From positions 62,001 to 126,000 of the forward strand of contig CAJNOQ010000004.1 of assembly GCA_905250885.1 (NCBI GenBank): 64,000 bases of DNA, written 5' to 3'. Below, one piece after another: positions 13,594 through 27,800 of the stretch (position 1 is its first letter; every line of letters begins with the position of its first letter). Origin of the DNA: Didymodactylos carnosus (lineage: Eukaryota > Rotifera > Eurotatoria > Philodinida > Philodinidae). The notes under the pieces were generated by a model. That model saw nothing but the letters and a program-made list of their open reading frames with translations, made no database searches and was not told the origin of the DNA. The position numbers and the translations under genes are program-made.

Positions 13594-13862
13594 GAACAGT
13601 TACAACTTTTGCATGTGACAATACCACACAAAAAAAGATCGTCAGTGATTGACTAGACAAGAGAAAACAATGAGTTGCTTTTTTTTGACCCATCAAATTA
13701 TGTTTGACGTAAAACTTTAAATGCATAGTAATATAACAACAAAAAATAAAATAAATATAACCACCAAAAAAGAAAGAAAAACATAAAAAAAAAACAGACC
13801 AAATATACAAGAATTGAGCATTAAAATTTTATTTATTTATTGTTTCAAATACACATCATTTA

Positions 13863-16276
13863 TTAGGTTCTTTCTGAACTATATTTTGTACCAGTTTTTT
13901 TAATATATTTAAAATAACTATACATAAAAACACCGATCATTGTAAAACAAATACCAAATACTTGTCGATGATTTAATGGTTCATGAAATATGAGAGAGCC
14001 AATGACGATAATTAATAATGTTTTTGAATGTCCAATCATATTATATGCAACAGCTGATAAATTACCAATAACCCAAAATATACTAAAATTAACAAAAAAT
14101 GCAATAATTCCACATAATACAATAAGAAATAATATTTCTTGACTAAAAAATTTATCTAAATTATGTATTGGTTCAAAATAGGGTACAACTAATAACATTA
14201 ATAAACCCGATAATGGTGCCTGATAAAATAATAATTGTAATGAATCACAATTATATTTTTTTTGATAATATTCAACTAATATTTGGTAGATAGCTGTAAA
14301 CATGACACTAAGTAATGCGCCTAGAAATAAAAAATTAAATTTTTTGTTTTGTTTTTTTTGAATAGATATAAAAAAAAAGTTTTTTTTACTTACACACTAA
14401 ACCATATGTATTAAATTGTAAATCGTAATAGGTTGAAATAAGTGTCCCAGTAAAAACTGGAACAAATGATAATATAATTGGTAGAGGATAATGAGTATTT
14501 AAAAACAGATAACTAATGATCATAACAGCTAAAAAAGAAAGAAGAAATGATCATGATAAATATCATAGTACATCATATTGGATATTTATAAAATATGCTA
14601 ACAATTTTGAGTTAAAAATTTGAGATAGTTCATCGAGTTGTTTATACTACAACATCTCAAATAATATTTAGATGAATACTTAATAACGATTAGAGATAGG
14701 CAAAACGGAATTTTTCCAACATCACATCTTGTCTCAAATACATTTTTTGTTTTGTATCATTGAAAATATGTTCTACAGACGTCTCGTTTCGTTTGTCATC
14801 GATTTTAAAAAACCTACGATTCTCATTCTATTTTCATGTATTTCTTTAATCAAAAATACAAACAACGAAATGAAACAAAACATAAACGTCTCTCGCCGCA
14901 AATTCTGTCATCAATTTTTTAAATATCATTCGTTTCAAACGATGGATCGAAAAAGAACGAATTTTGTCTCGTCACAAAGTATTTTTTCTATCAAGTGAAT
15001 TTTTCTTGAATATTCAAAACGCAATATAAACTTCTCTCGAACTTTATAATTTCGTAAGTAAATATAAACGTAATTCAAATGCTTACGAGAACGAACCTCA
15101 TCAGGTGCCCAACGCCGATTTCAATGATCTTTTGCCAATAGATACTGTATAGTGTCCTAGTAAAAAGGCATCACTGGAAATGCCCTAAAAAAAGCGACCG
15201 GTGTACAAAATATATTTTAAAAAAACAAAAAAAAAAAACATTTTGTACACAGGTCGCTTTTTTTAGGGCATTTCCAGTGATGCTTATATCTCCACTACAA
15301 CTCATCGGAAAATTTCTGAGAGACGTCTCATTTTGAAGAGAAGGCTTTCTTCTATCAGACTATGTATAAGAGAAAAATTTGAATACATACGAAAGGAAAG
15401 AAAACTTTATGAAACCTAAAATATTGAGTCTTTTAAAACTCTGAAGGAAAAATTCAATAACTTTCGTGGAAAGCAATAAGAACCCAAATTCTTTTGGGCT
15501 TTTTACTAGGATACTATACAGTTGGCAAAAGATCATTGTTGGACACCTGAAAAAGTTCCCTCATTAGGGTCTAGTTTATGTTGTATTTTAGAAATATTTC
15601 GTCATATTTTTCTTACTTGGTGTCACTTGTAATTTAATTAGTTGATATGTTCCAACAGTATTGTACTGTAAAGATAAATTACTAAATGCTATAAACCCAC
15701 CAAACGCTACTGAAACCTTAAATAATTAAAAAAAAAATTGAATTGTTAAGATACATTAATACAAGAAAAAAAAAAGAATTTTAGATAAAAAAATAAGAAA
15801 CTTACGGGTATCATATTTAATATTGGTAATCGAATTGCTTGAAATAATTTAATCCATAAACAAATGATTAATAGAATAAATGTAATAAAAAAGTTTAACA
15901 TTGTTAATGTTAAATTTGGAAAATGATATTTAACATAAATCCATTTTGCTAAATTAATAACAGCTATGGATGAGACAAAATTAATTGTAAATATAACAGT
16001 TGACCAAAGACAAGATTTAACCTAGAAATAAATAAATAGAAAATTTAAATAATATATTTTTTTTTTTTATAAATTTTATATTATTCTTACACGTCGTGGA
16101 TCACTTGTACCCGGTGCGTACATTGTCGTTGTTGGAATTTTATTATCTGATAGAATTTCTCCATTTTTTAAATGATTTGCTAAAAATGGTGACTTTAGTT
16201 TACTTTTATTATTAGTACTAGCAGAATTACTATGAATATTTATTGTCAAACTGTCGTCATCTTTGGAACTATTCAT
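13863..16276 (-). CDS. SLC35E3: SLC35E3-like nucleotide-sugar/triose transporter family protein
   Basis: Five exons, 16091-16276, 15806-16021, 15617-15716, 14394-14528 and 13863-14320, sum to 1095 nt and 364 residues. After a polar Ser/Asn-rich N-terminal extension of about 60 residues come some ten hydrophobic helices of the drug/metabolite transporter fold. Matches to vertebrate SLC35E3 include LAKWIYVKYHFPNLTLTMLN, FSNLSLQYNTVGTYQLIK, LLFYQAPLSGLLML and FWVIGNLSAVAYNMIGHSK. SLC35E members are Golgi/ER solute carriers and E3 is an orphan, so the substrate is unknown. The third intron (14529-15616, 1088 bp) is far longer than the others because it carries a 450-bp inverted-repeat element. 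Confidence 0.88.
15101..15550. mobile_element. Inverted-repeat DNA element with an inner hairpin, in SLC35E3 intron
   Basis: The outer ends read TCAGGTGCCCAAC on the left and, inverted, TCAGGTGTCCAAC on the right. They continue through AATGATCTTTTGCCAA and CCTAGTAAAAAG, giving arms of ~55-65 bp. Just inside the left arm lies a second inverted repeat, 15168-15211 against 15240-15283, with 44-base arms differing at one position and an A-rich loop. There is no coding capacity. I see no clear target-site duplication, so the superfamily is not assigned. The near-identical inner arms suggest this hairpin formed recently or is kept paired. Confidence 0.75.
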
Positions 16277-19200
16277 TTTCTATATATCTAATGGTAATTG
16301 ATGATCAATAAAAAAAATTAAAAAAAATAAAGTTATAAAAAGAAAATAAACAAAAAAAATATTTTATATTTTCTCGATTGTTTGATTGCTATTTTATTAT
16401 TATTATTTTTTTGTAGAAGAAAAATTAACGTCTAAAAGAAAATAATATAGTTAAATGTGCAGTATTAAAATATTTTTTTTTACATTTCTATGTACTATTT
16501 TTGACAAGCGTCACGGCTCATATGAAAAGCTAAAGAGATATGGTGATATTTTACCTTCATATTTATATTAATACAATAGAGGGAATTATATTTTGGTTCT
16601 GTTATGCAATGTTAAATTGCACTGATATTCAGAGTTTAGAGGACTCACTCATATCGTTTTATAGACTAGTGTAAATTCCTCCATCATTTAAAACAAATAT
16701 TGATACAAGTATAATGATTGTTTTCATATTAAAAACAAATTTAGTTTAGTCGTCCTCATTCTAAAATGAATTAGATAGACTCCATATGTAAAATGTGTGT
16801 TTTAAAGAAAAATACGGCTTACAGGCTAAGTTTTATACACAGACGGAAGATAAACGAGGATAGATCGTACAATACTTCTCTATGATTATCATCTATATAT
16901 TCATAAACCTCTTTTCATACTAGAAGGTCATTTAGTCTTCTATTTTGTCTGAAAAGTCGAATTCTGAGGAATGATCTTCTATTTCAATTATTTTTTTAAT
17001 GGCAAAAAGTATTTCTTAAACTAACAGGAGTATTACTGTAGAATTTTATCAATATTTAACTATTTCGTTTTTTATCTTTCGACGAAAAAAACAAATACAC
17101 TTCAACAACAGTCCGCCAAGGTTATACGTCTATAAAAATCATTCTTCTAACATGAACTTTATTTGGACAAAGTTCGAAGAGTAAACCTATCTCTATAGAA
17201 AATTAGTTACATGACGTCGAGATAGAATTAGATCGTAAAATGACACAGAAATTTACTAAGCTACTATTCAAAGAGTGGAATTTTTGTCTAAAATTTTCTC
17301 GATTCTGTCCTTTATTTAACAAAACGTCTATATCAGCACTCATTTTTTATCCTAATTTAAAAGACTATGGTCTTCTATTTGATTTTCGTGTTGCATTAAT
17401 TAACAGTGCTTTTTCTATTATGAGAAAAAGTTTACATTTTTCAACATATGTTATAGTTAACGATATTTAGAAAACTTGACTTATTTGTATTGATATATTC
17501 GTCGAAAGACATTCTCTCAAAAAATCAATAACATTTCAAACACTATTAAAAGAAGATACGAAAATAAACAATCTATTTAGAAATAAAAACATAAATAATA
17601 AACTGATGACGTTCACATATCCATTCATATTCCTTTTTCAAAATAATAGATATTATATGTTGTCATTCAAAGTCTCTAACTTTTTTAGTAGTCCAAAATG
17701 GCTATTTACTAGGATAAATTTAAATGATATATACCTTGTGTCATTGTATAAATACATTGTTTCAAAAGATACAGCTGAACACACTATTGAAAAATTACGT
17801 TTCGTTGTTAAAGTATACTTGAGTGTTAATATTGCTTCTTTTAGGTTTCATGGAAAAAGAAAATACAATCGTCATTTTAACAACCGACGAGGTCTCCATG
17901 TGGAAAAATAAAAAAATAAAAGATGACTAGTGATTCGTTCCTATGCATACAATCAATTTTCTAACATGTAAAAGAGAGAAATTTGTTTAAAAATATACGA
18001 ATGAATGAAAAGAACATGTATGGTAGTCATCATTACAACATGTAATTTAAAAAATCATGAATACGGAACAAAATTACATAGTTCAGTTTTCACACAGCTA
18101 TGAAATTCCACGTTTATAGCAAAATTTCATCTGAGAAATCATCTTAGTAATACCGTAAAAAGAGCATAACTTAAGCATCAGGACTGCTTATAAATACAAG
18201 TTTTTTATCCATGAATGATCGTCTCTCTTTTGCATCCAATAATAACTCTGAGGTTTGGGTCTAAAAATCTAGGATACACAGAGCTCTAATTTACGCACTT
18301 CTAGTATTTAGATTAATCTCAGGTGTCATATCATGAAAGAGTTGGAAGTATAGATCTCATTTTCGTCGTACAAAGAATATATTTAGAAATTACTATGAAA
18401 AAAACACTTTTAGAGCATTTAAGACTAATTTTTTGAGCAAGTTTTAGTGATAATCGATTCCTCTAGACTGTACCGAATACACAAAACCTATACTCACGTT
18501 CGTCTCAACAAAATAATAATATACTCCAGGAAACTAAAGGTCAACTATGCTGCGCAGAGATTGAATAGTCGACTGACGGTGATTTCAGTATTTGAGACAC
18601 AGTAAAATTAGTGGGAGTATTTAGTAGAAAGTCAGGTTAAACGGGCTTGTATGAAATCGCGAAAGAAGTAAAATTAGGAGAAAAAGTATTGTCTAACAAT
18701 AGAACAAGAAAAAGAAAAGGTTTTAAGAATCGTCTCAGATGGTAAATCAGCACGACGATCAGCAGTTGTGAAAAGACCAAACATCCTCTCCGAACATATT
18801 TGTTTAGGTTGATGACATGAAACATAAACACTACACGCAAGTAGACATGTCAGCCGCCAGTGTCACCAATCAATATTTTGCCTAGTAGATAAAAACCAAT
18901 ACGTATTAGAACACTTTCAGTTAACAGTTTCAAATGTTGAAGTATAACCTTATATTTTGAATCAACGTATGAAGCATAATCGTTTTCTTAAAATAGTGTC
19001 GCATCTACAGTTTACGCGTCATGAATATGATTTTTTCTCAACACAATGATTAGTTAAATATTTGGTGGTTTTTAAATACCATCACCGAATCTTTTTAAAC
19101 AACTTCTCTACAAATTTAATCCTATAAAAGTAATACGCCTTTATGTACATACGATTCACAGTACACAATTTATTTTTCTGAGTACCCAGATGTTGCCAAT

Positions 19201-19385
19201 AGGCTAACATGCAATTTTTCTTTTCACGTAAATGTTTACTTGGACCAAATCCAGGAGGCAATATTACAAATGACTACAAAAATCAATCAAAAAATAGTGT
19301 TCGATATATTTGACGAAAAATTGCTACAGGATAGTAAAGAACTGACACAAAACTTCATGCAGCAAATCATGTTCAAAAGTTTATT
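16277..19385. other. 3.1-kb intergenic region, nothing recognised
   Basis: AT-rich DNA between the SLC35E3-like 5' end and the claudin-like 3' end. The two longest frames (17240-17470 and 17606-17911, +) have no recognisable motif and no splice context, and were not called. Confidence 0.45.
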
Positions 19386-19877
19386 TCAAGCAACTGGAAT
19401 TATTCTTCCCACTGAAAATGCTGTTAACGTTGTTGCTAAAAATGTGAAGACCTGTGAAATAATCATGAAAAAATAAGAATAACCAAATTGTCGTTGAATA
19501 TTTGAATATGATACGTAACTGATACCAAGAGAAATTGAACCGAGCAATAAAACAATAGTCGTAAGACAGGATATATTTCGTTTTTGTTCTGGTCGTTCTA
19601 AGCCAAATAGAGTCAATACAATTGTCAGAATTAAACCGATGAATATCAATATTAATCCGGATAATGCAAATATAGCTGATGTACGATTCAAACTACTATA
19701 ACACAATGTTGGTATTCCTGGACTAGTACGACAAATTTTCCATAAACCAGCTTGAATTGTAGATGTTGTATACCAACGATTTGTACTTATACTCAATATA
19801 CAAAATAATGCGGCAAACACCACTAAGGTAACGGTAATATATAGAAAAGTACGAATCATATTTTCACTCTCACACAA
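19386..19877 (-). CDS. Claudin/PMP22-like four-helix membrane protein
   Basis: Single exon of 163 residues. Four hydrophobic segments are visible: residues ~9-28, ~67-92, ~104-124 and ~133-155. The first extracellular loop has the superfamily signature W-GLW-C-C: NRWYTTSTIQAGLWKICRT and then TLCYS. This places it in the PMP22/EMP/MP20/claudin superfamily. Members form or modify cell-cell junctions or sit as tetraspan adhesion proteins in the plasma membrane. Whether it is a true claudin or a PMP22-type protein cannot be told from the motif. An alternative start lies at the methionine before IRTFLY. The antisense open frame at 19240-19476 is a shadow. Confidence 0.75.
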   Translation of the reverse strand: MCESENMIRTFLYITVTLVVFAALFCILSISTNRWYTTSTIQAGLWKICRTSPGIPTLCYSSLNRTSAIFALSGLILIFIGLILTIVLTLFGLERPEQKRNISCLTTIVLLLGSISLGISYVSYSNIQRQFGYSYFFMIISQVFTFLATTLTAFSVGRIIPVA

Positions 19878-21849
19878 AAGTTATGTTTCGAAACAAAATG
19901 AAGTTAAAAGTGTCTGATTACTGGTTTAAAAAGAAAACAAAAAGAAACAAGTTCCATTTAGAGAAAGAAAAGATAAGATGTTACTTGCCAACACTATTGA
20001 AATCGAGAAGAATAACCAGACTCTATCATAATTAATACCACAATTCTATCGATAATTTCATCATATGTAGGAAAAAGAAGAAATCAGTCAAAAACCATAC
20101 CATCTCTTCGCATGATCGACAGACAAACAAAAAAGAGAAACTATCAATTAAAGAAAACCATCAGTCTCTGATTTGGAAACAAAAAGAAAAATGATGGAAT
20201 GTTAAACAACGCTTCTACTAAAATATGATTCAAATTACATAACCTGCAATTCTCTAAATCAGATAGTAATTATTGAAGAACCCATGAGATAGACTACAAA
20301 CAAATCGTTCGGATACTGTATTCTCTATGATGAAAATCGAAATCGTATAGGGATAAATACTGAACACCAAAACATATATTGAGAACAATTTCAATAAAAC
20401 TTCATCATCAAGTATAAAACATTTACGATCTTACTTTGTTTCTTCCACCTTTTAAATTGACTTCAACTTTTTAAAATGAAAATCCATATTACAACTGCAT
20501 ATTCATGATTTGTATAGAGCAATTTTCTCTATCCGAGATACTATTTGTGAAAAATAAATATTTATTTTTCATTTCATATCTCTTCAATGTGTATCATCTC
20601 TTTTTTATCAATGTTTATCAGAGAAGAGTATGTTCAGTTAGTTCGATATGTATAATACACATAGTGATAAAAGTTAAAAGTTATTTACACAGTATTTTCA
20701 AACAAGTACTCATTTATTTGTTTATTTTTTCGATGTTTTTCTTCTGATCAAGAGTTAAGAGAGATAAAAATGTACGACCATCGAATCTATGAACATTAAT
20801 AAAAAAGGATTTTTATAGAAACAAGTGATACTCATTCATAATGTTCATTTTTCTTTCACGAGATTAAGAATTTCTCTGAACATAATTATTTAAGCTTTTC
20901 TTTGAGATATTAGATAAAAAATGAGATAATTTCTTGTTTTTAAACAAGATATCTCGATTGTTCTAACTAGATGGCGATACTCATTATCGTTAAAGTAATA
21001 TTCAGTACTGTAATTTAGTTCTACAACATATTTTCAATCAAAATCTACGAATGATGGGAGGACGCATAAACTAAGAAATAAAACGAAACAAAAATAAAAA
21101 TTATTTTGAAATATTTTATTTTTCAACATTTAATAAAAAGAAAATCATCTGACTTTAATTGTTTCAACTTCTGATGACAAAAGTATCAAAAAAATCCAGA
21201 AATGAGTCTAAAACATAGATAACACCGGAAGAAAAGATGACAAAATTAACAACAATTAAAAAATGAGATTACAATATCACAAGAAAAGTTTTTTTTTTAT
21301 TTGTTCAAATGCAGTCACCTGTACTATGGAAAATACAGAAATTATAAAAATGCCGTAGAAAAAACAAAATCAGGCATATAAGAAATAATTTCAACAAAAG
21401 AAAGGCACACCGGTCAAATCATGCATTGTTATTGTTGTTGTAATCAAAGCATTCTAACAACTAATTCATGCGAATAAGACGAAAAAACAAAAAGAAGACT
21501 TGTTCTTGACGAGCCATTGTTATAAAAAAGAAAGAAAAAAATTAGGATAAAGGTAAGGTATAAAATATGAATTGACTATTTTTAGTTTACATGAAAATAT
21601 CAATGAGATTTAATTGAGGACTATTGTTTTCAAATTATCGATATTGAAATTTTAGTATAAAAGAAGAAAGAATAGAAAGAAAAATTATGAATTATAAAAT
21701 GCTACCACAACAGTTTAGAAATAACACCAAAAAAGGAAAATAACGGTTTAGAAAGAGTTGAATGATAAATGAATCAGAATACTAGATTCTATCTCTAGAA
21801 ATAGATTCACAAATGAAACGTTTATTGCGTATATTATTCTCATATCATT
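19878..21849. other. 2-kb intergenic region, nothing recognised
   Basis: AT-rich spacer. It should include the claudin-like promoter on the left and the TRPM 3' UTR on the right. No coding or repeat structure recognised. Confidence 0.45.
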
Positions 21850-24800
21850 CTATCTTTTATTTATGAAATTATTTTGAGAATTTTCATTAATAAATATTTG
21901 ACTTAGATTTGTTCTACTAGATGTGAGACTGTCATCAATCGATGATGAACTAATATTTAAATCACTTGGTATATTTAATAATGAGATTGTTATTTCTGTA
22001 TTATTTTTACTGTCCGATAATGAATGTCGTCGTTGTTGATATATTGTTTGCTCTATATTGCTATGATTATTCACATTTGTTATTGATAGTTTTCTAACAC
22101 GTTTTTTAATAAATTGTCCAATTAAATTGTGTGTAGATTCTTCGGCTGAATGTAACATATCATCATCTTGAGCATTGTTATTCTTTTTTGTCATCGTTTT
22201 TTCCGATCGTAATTGTTTCATTTCTTCACTAGTTAAACTAGATGAATATTGTATGGGACTTGTTGAACGATCATACATACTTGTATCAATTGAATCTGTT
22301 ATAGATGTATATTCATTTATTTTAACACCGACCGTTGATATATATGCAACATCTGAATCATGATAATAATTTTCATTTTGTTCTACGTTACTAGTTAACT
22401 GTTTAACATTTAATATTTTGAATGCATTTTCTAACGATTGTTCATCACTATGCTTCATTTGTCCATCAATAATCGTTGAAGATTTTTTCATTAATGAGAT
22501 GCCTTTAGATGATTGATTTTTAGGTACAGTTAATAATTGTGGTAAATTTTTTTGTCTCATTTGAAATGATGGGAGAGATGTGATCGATGACAATGGAATA
22601 TTATGTAATGATGGGCTATTGATCATTTTTTCATGAATATTATAGTTAGTTTTTTTTGAAATTGGTTCCAATCTTGGTCGAATAGTGGATGGTTCATTAG
22701 ATTCAAATGTAAAATTAGAAATCGGATGTGATCTAACACATAATGGTGGTGACAGTGAAGATCGTCGTTTTATCTTTCTTAGTTGAGAATGATATTGTGA
22801 TAATTCATCATTATCAGTTATTAATTTTGAATCAAAGTGATGGGATATAATTCCATGAGAACCATGAAGAGAAATTCGTGGAATTGGAATATTTTCAGCA
22901 CTAGTTTCAAAATTATAATTCTTTGATTTATATTGAACAGCAATATCATGCTGATCGCGTCTAACAACAGGAGATTTCAAAGCAAATGATCGTCGACAAT
23001 CATCCTTGACAAATGGTGATTGAAATGTTGTTTTATGCGGAAATGAAGAACCTGAAGCAATTGTTTGAACAGTATCAAATATTTGTAAATTCAATTCTTC
23101 TAAACGTTGTAAACGCCAATCAAGATTTTGTAATACAATTTTATTATGTGTTTCACGTTGATATATATCATCTGTACGTAATGCTATACTATCAACTCTA
23201 AAAACAACAACTTATAAACATAAATATAACCTTAAATTTATTTGATTGTAGTTTATATACCTCTCAGCTGTAACAGCGACTTGTTCTTCCGTTGTATTTC
23301 TTAATAGTTTATCTTTGATCACAAAATATTCATCCATATTTTCTTCCTCAAAATCATGTATGTCAAATACTTCTTTCTCAGTTAAAAATAATTCTGAAAG
23401 TAAGGTAACATTTCTCATGCATACTTGATAACAAATTTTTTTCTATTATTTAAAATCATTCACTTACTTAGACCATGATCAAATTTCAATTTTTTTGATC
23501 GACAACAACGATAAATTAATTTAAGAATAAATAATATATGAGAGATGAATATAAGTGGAGGTGCTAACATTGGTTTAGCTTCATATTTCAAAACTATAAA
23601 ATATCGTTGATATTTCCATAATTGATCTGATTGTTTACTTATACGTAAATAGGTATTATTGAAAGTAGCTATTAATATACTTAATAGCAATATATTACAA
23701 AATATCAAAAATACGGTCATTGTAATTGGTGTTATCCAAAAACCAGGTTGACATTCCGGTTCTGAAGATTTTTCATCTGTACAGGGTGGATCGATTGTAT
23801 CCGCTAAATAGAACATATACAATTATCGATATTTATAACAACAGCAAAACAGAAATGAGAGAGTAATTTACCATAAACTTCACCGTAGATCTAAAAAATA
23901 ATACACAATTATTTTATCTATTACTATTTACATTACAAATAAAATTTACCATAAAATAAGGTTCAATAAATATTTGTTTGACAGAATCCCATGTCCACGA
24001 TCTATTAGGATAACGAATTGCTTGACGTGAAACACCGAATGACATGAGTACAACGAGAATAATGATGATGAAATTAAACAAATCAATCAACTAAAATACA
24101 CAAAAAATCTTTTGAGTATGAGCTAACAAGTATGAATTATCTCACTTACGTTTTGAGCAGCTATATTAATGTACGGTCCCACTGTTTTATTCACACCGAT
24201 ATAATTCAATAAATGTAAATACCAATAACTAACATTGAGACAGTAGAATAAACGACCAATATGAATAGTACGAGGATGAAAACGTAATGCGAATCCAATG
24301 CCATAAGCTAATAATGCCAAAGTATCAAATATATGGATAAAATCAGAAAAATATAGCTAAAAAACACGTATATATTAAAAACAAACTGAAAGCTTGAAAG
24401 AATGAAAATAACTACTTACAGTTAATTTTCTTATAAAATGGGGTGATGTAGTAAAAAGTATCTAAACACAAGCAGAATAATTAGGATAGCAGGTCGAAAA
24501 AGAAAGAATTTTGTACCTCTCTTGTTGTATCCAGTGCAAATGTCCCCAAATAAATCGTCACAAGTATTTCTAAAATGAAATAAAGATTGCTTTAACCGAA
24601 AAAGATATAATTAAAAAATTCTTACCTGGAATGCTTGGTTTAGCAGGAGTACGTACCAATACAGTGTAAGTAAATAATAAGAGAAATAATAAAAAGAATA
24701 GAGCATTTTGCCAGAACTTTGTTATTGGGGCATTATAAAACTCATAAAAACGTTCTTTAATAGATAATGTTCGTTTTCTTACACGTTCGCCACCAGCCGT

Positions 24801-27800
24801 CTCATCTATTGTTGACTGAAATTGATTAATATCATGATTATTTTTGTTTCTGTTCGATAAATTAAGAATAAATCGTCTTATCCAAGACAGACTCGTTTGT
24901 TTTTGTCTTGGTTGTTGCTGTTTTGGTGTTAGAAACGTTGTTAACGACGATTGTGGCACCACAGAAATGTGGTGGCTATGTGTATCTGCTACGATATTGG
25001 TGGCAGCAATATTCGTTGAATCGAGTGTATTTTTGTATTGAGCAATCCTTGATGATGTAAGTTGTATCAAAGAATCGAATTCACCATTTTGGGATTGTTG
25101 CAGTAAACTCTAGATAAAAAGTACGATGTGTTTGTTTCAACTTAGATCTTAATAAAAACATACATACACGATCAATGGGTATTTCCTGAACACTTTGTTG
25201 AGGCTGTGGTGGCTCAAAAACCATTAGGTTTTCATTGTCCTCTTTTTCATCATCTTCATCATTATCAGATATTTCACCATCTTCGTGAGTAGCCAAATGT
25301 TCTTCAGCTGTTTTTGGCATCTGTTGTAATTCCTCAGGAGTTTTGAATTCAATTCGAAATACAAGTGGTGGAAATAGAATTGCACCAATCACCTGAAAAC
25401 AAAACCAAAATAGATAAATAAGATACAAAGTAAAAAATAAATATCATTTATTTACATAAATAAAACTATAGCGTCGTATGCTCATGCCTCCCATCCATAA
25501 ATCGTTTAATAACATTTGACAGCATTTGTGAGCAACAAATTCTTGATGATGTGCTATAACAGCCAATGAAAGACATGTCCAATCACTCCAATTTTTTAAT
25601 TCATACGTCAATAGTTGGCATGTTTTATCGGCATTATCTTTGTAACATTGTTCGAGAATTCCTAATGCTAATTGACGAAATTGTTCAGCATAATTGCCTA
25701 ATTCTGCTGACACCTCAACTTCTAATTCATCGTCATCAGCTTCTTTCGATAATGATTTATTTAATCTTGTAGCTACTAAGGCCTTTGCCATTGCTTCTTC
25801 GCCTCTTTGCCACATAAATATGGCCATCTGATGACGTTTCATTAACACAGTCCACAATAATAATTCATTATAAGGATACGGAAAAGTATCATCAATGTCA
25901 CTTTTCGTTCGCTGCAACAAAGAGAATAATTACCTAGCAGTTATTTACTGGACCATGAGAACCATTATTTACCTTCACTTTTAACTTTTCGTTTAAACTA
26001 ACATAACGATGACGAAAACGACGACGAGTATAATTCGAACGGTATCCTGTAGTCAAAAACAGTCATGTAATATAATTTTATTCTAAAGTTGTTTCATCTA
26101 CTTTCTTACCATGGCCCATTAACTTTTCAATAACTAAACCAATATCTGGTAATGTATATCGACCAAGACTTACAGTCTACATAAGAAATAAATATTAATA
26201 TTTTCTACTAAAAATCTCATCTTTTCTTTACTTTTCTTAATTTTCGGATATCTTTCATGATAAAATGAATTGTATTTGGCGGTCCTTCTTTCTAGAAAAA
26301 ACAGAGAAACAAGGATGAGTGATTAAAAAACAATGACTTTAAAATATTCCATACAGTATTATAAAGTTCTTCTAAACGCGATATGGTTAAAAATTTTTGC
26401 ATGTATATTCCATTCTCAAGTAACAATTGAACAAATTCTACTTTATCAGTTACAAGTGCTGACATCATAATTTGGTATAGTTCATTTTCGACCCATTGAT
26501 GGCCATGATGAAAGTAGCTTCGTGCAATATCAACACGATTCCAATGTAATGCTAATGTTAATTGATCAAAGTGTGATGATCCTTGGCCTGCAGAAATAAA
26601 GAAAAATTAAAGTATAATTATGTACGAGAGCAATCAGATACGTTATATACTTCGAAGAAGTGCTGTTAATATTGCTAAATCAATATCTTGTGATTCTTCA
26701 CCCATTCGAAAAACGGTTATCTTTAAAAAAAATGGTAAAATTTGATTTTTGAAAGAAATCAGAGGTGGGTAAGTCCAGATCCGAACTTGAGGCTCAGCGA
26801 ACTCGGATTTGTCTTGGGCTTGGGGATTTTTTATCAAGTTCGTTTCAAGTCCAAGGAGTTAAAATCTTTTACATTCAACAACGGAATGAGTATAATCTGA
26901 TACCTAATTTATTAATCTTTTTTTTGTCAAACATGCATCAATGTACCGATAAAATTTATTTACCTGTTATATATGATTATGACGCACTATATAGTACAGA
27001 AACTCCTATAAAGAACGTCGACTCGAACTTGGACTTAAGCTCCGGTGGACTTGGACTTAGAAATAGTCAGACTTGCCCACCTCTGAAAGAAACTTACTCT
27101 TTCTTACTCTAACTTACAAGATCTTTACGTTTGACACATAGCATTAATTCAAGAAACAAATTTTGCGCCTGTTCTCGAGTATAGCCAAACGTTTTAATGA
27201 TCGTTTGAATTAGCTGTTCTTGAATTTCAAGTGGCATTGTACTAAACAAGAGAAATAAATAGTTCAAGAAATATGTTGAACATGTTCAGAGTACTGTACC
27301 CATCATCTCTAGCATAACGATGAGTAAACGCAATTAGATCTGCAGCACGACCTGAACCATCACACACGACAACTGGAACAGAGGGAATATTCGTAACATT
27401 TTCAAGCACCATGCGAATTGTATTTGTTCCGCCTATTATTATAAAAGATTTTTATTATAATTTACTATGACAATATAAACAACCTATGCTTATCTACCTT
27501 CGACAACAACACAGACAACAGGAATATTTGACAGTTTTGCATGACCAGCTAAAGAGAAACATCATTCATTTTAATATTAGTAACGGAATGAAGATGAAAA
27601 TATTTACGAATGTTCATTGATCTCTGCCTTGACAAGAAACGTTCAAATTTTTTTCGTAATACAACTTCACCTCCAAATTTTCCCGTTGTTCCATTATCAA
27701 CCAAAAGAAAATAATAATGATTACTGTTTAAAGTAGCACAATTTTTTGTCGGAGTTGTCATAGAATGATACGAAACAAGTTTCTTAAAAGCAACATACGG

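Larger units (their letters stand above)
11212..13862. other. 2.65-kb intergenic region with simple repeats
   Basis: No gene recognised. It holds a (CA)n run near 12856-12875, a (GA)n run near 13284-13300 and a short minisatellite at 13528-13593. A- and T-runs are frequent. The right end should include the 3' UTR of the SLC35E3-like gene. Confidence 0.5.

Noticed and set aside
13404-13810. Two overlapping minus-strand frames, one with an IFIKPT peptide repeat
   Set aside because: The repeat is a translated minisatellite and the frames have no start context or homology.
17240-17911. Two consecutive plus-strand open frames of 76 and 101 codons
   Set aside because: No family motif, no splice sites linking them to anything, and composition like the surrounding intergenic DNA.
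19240-19476. 78-codon open frame opposite the claudin-like gene
   Set aside because: It overlaps antisense the well-supported four-helix protein and has no recognisable motif.
26643-27112. Open frames across the TRPM intron
   Set aside because: They read through the hAT-like insert; the flanking exon fits TRPM in another register.
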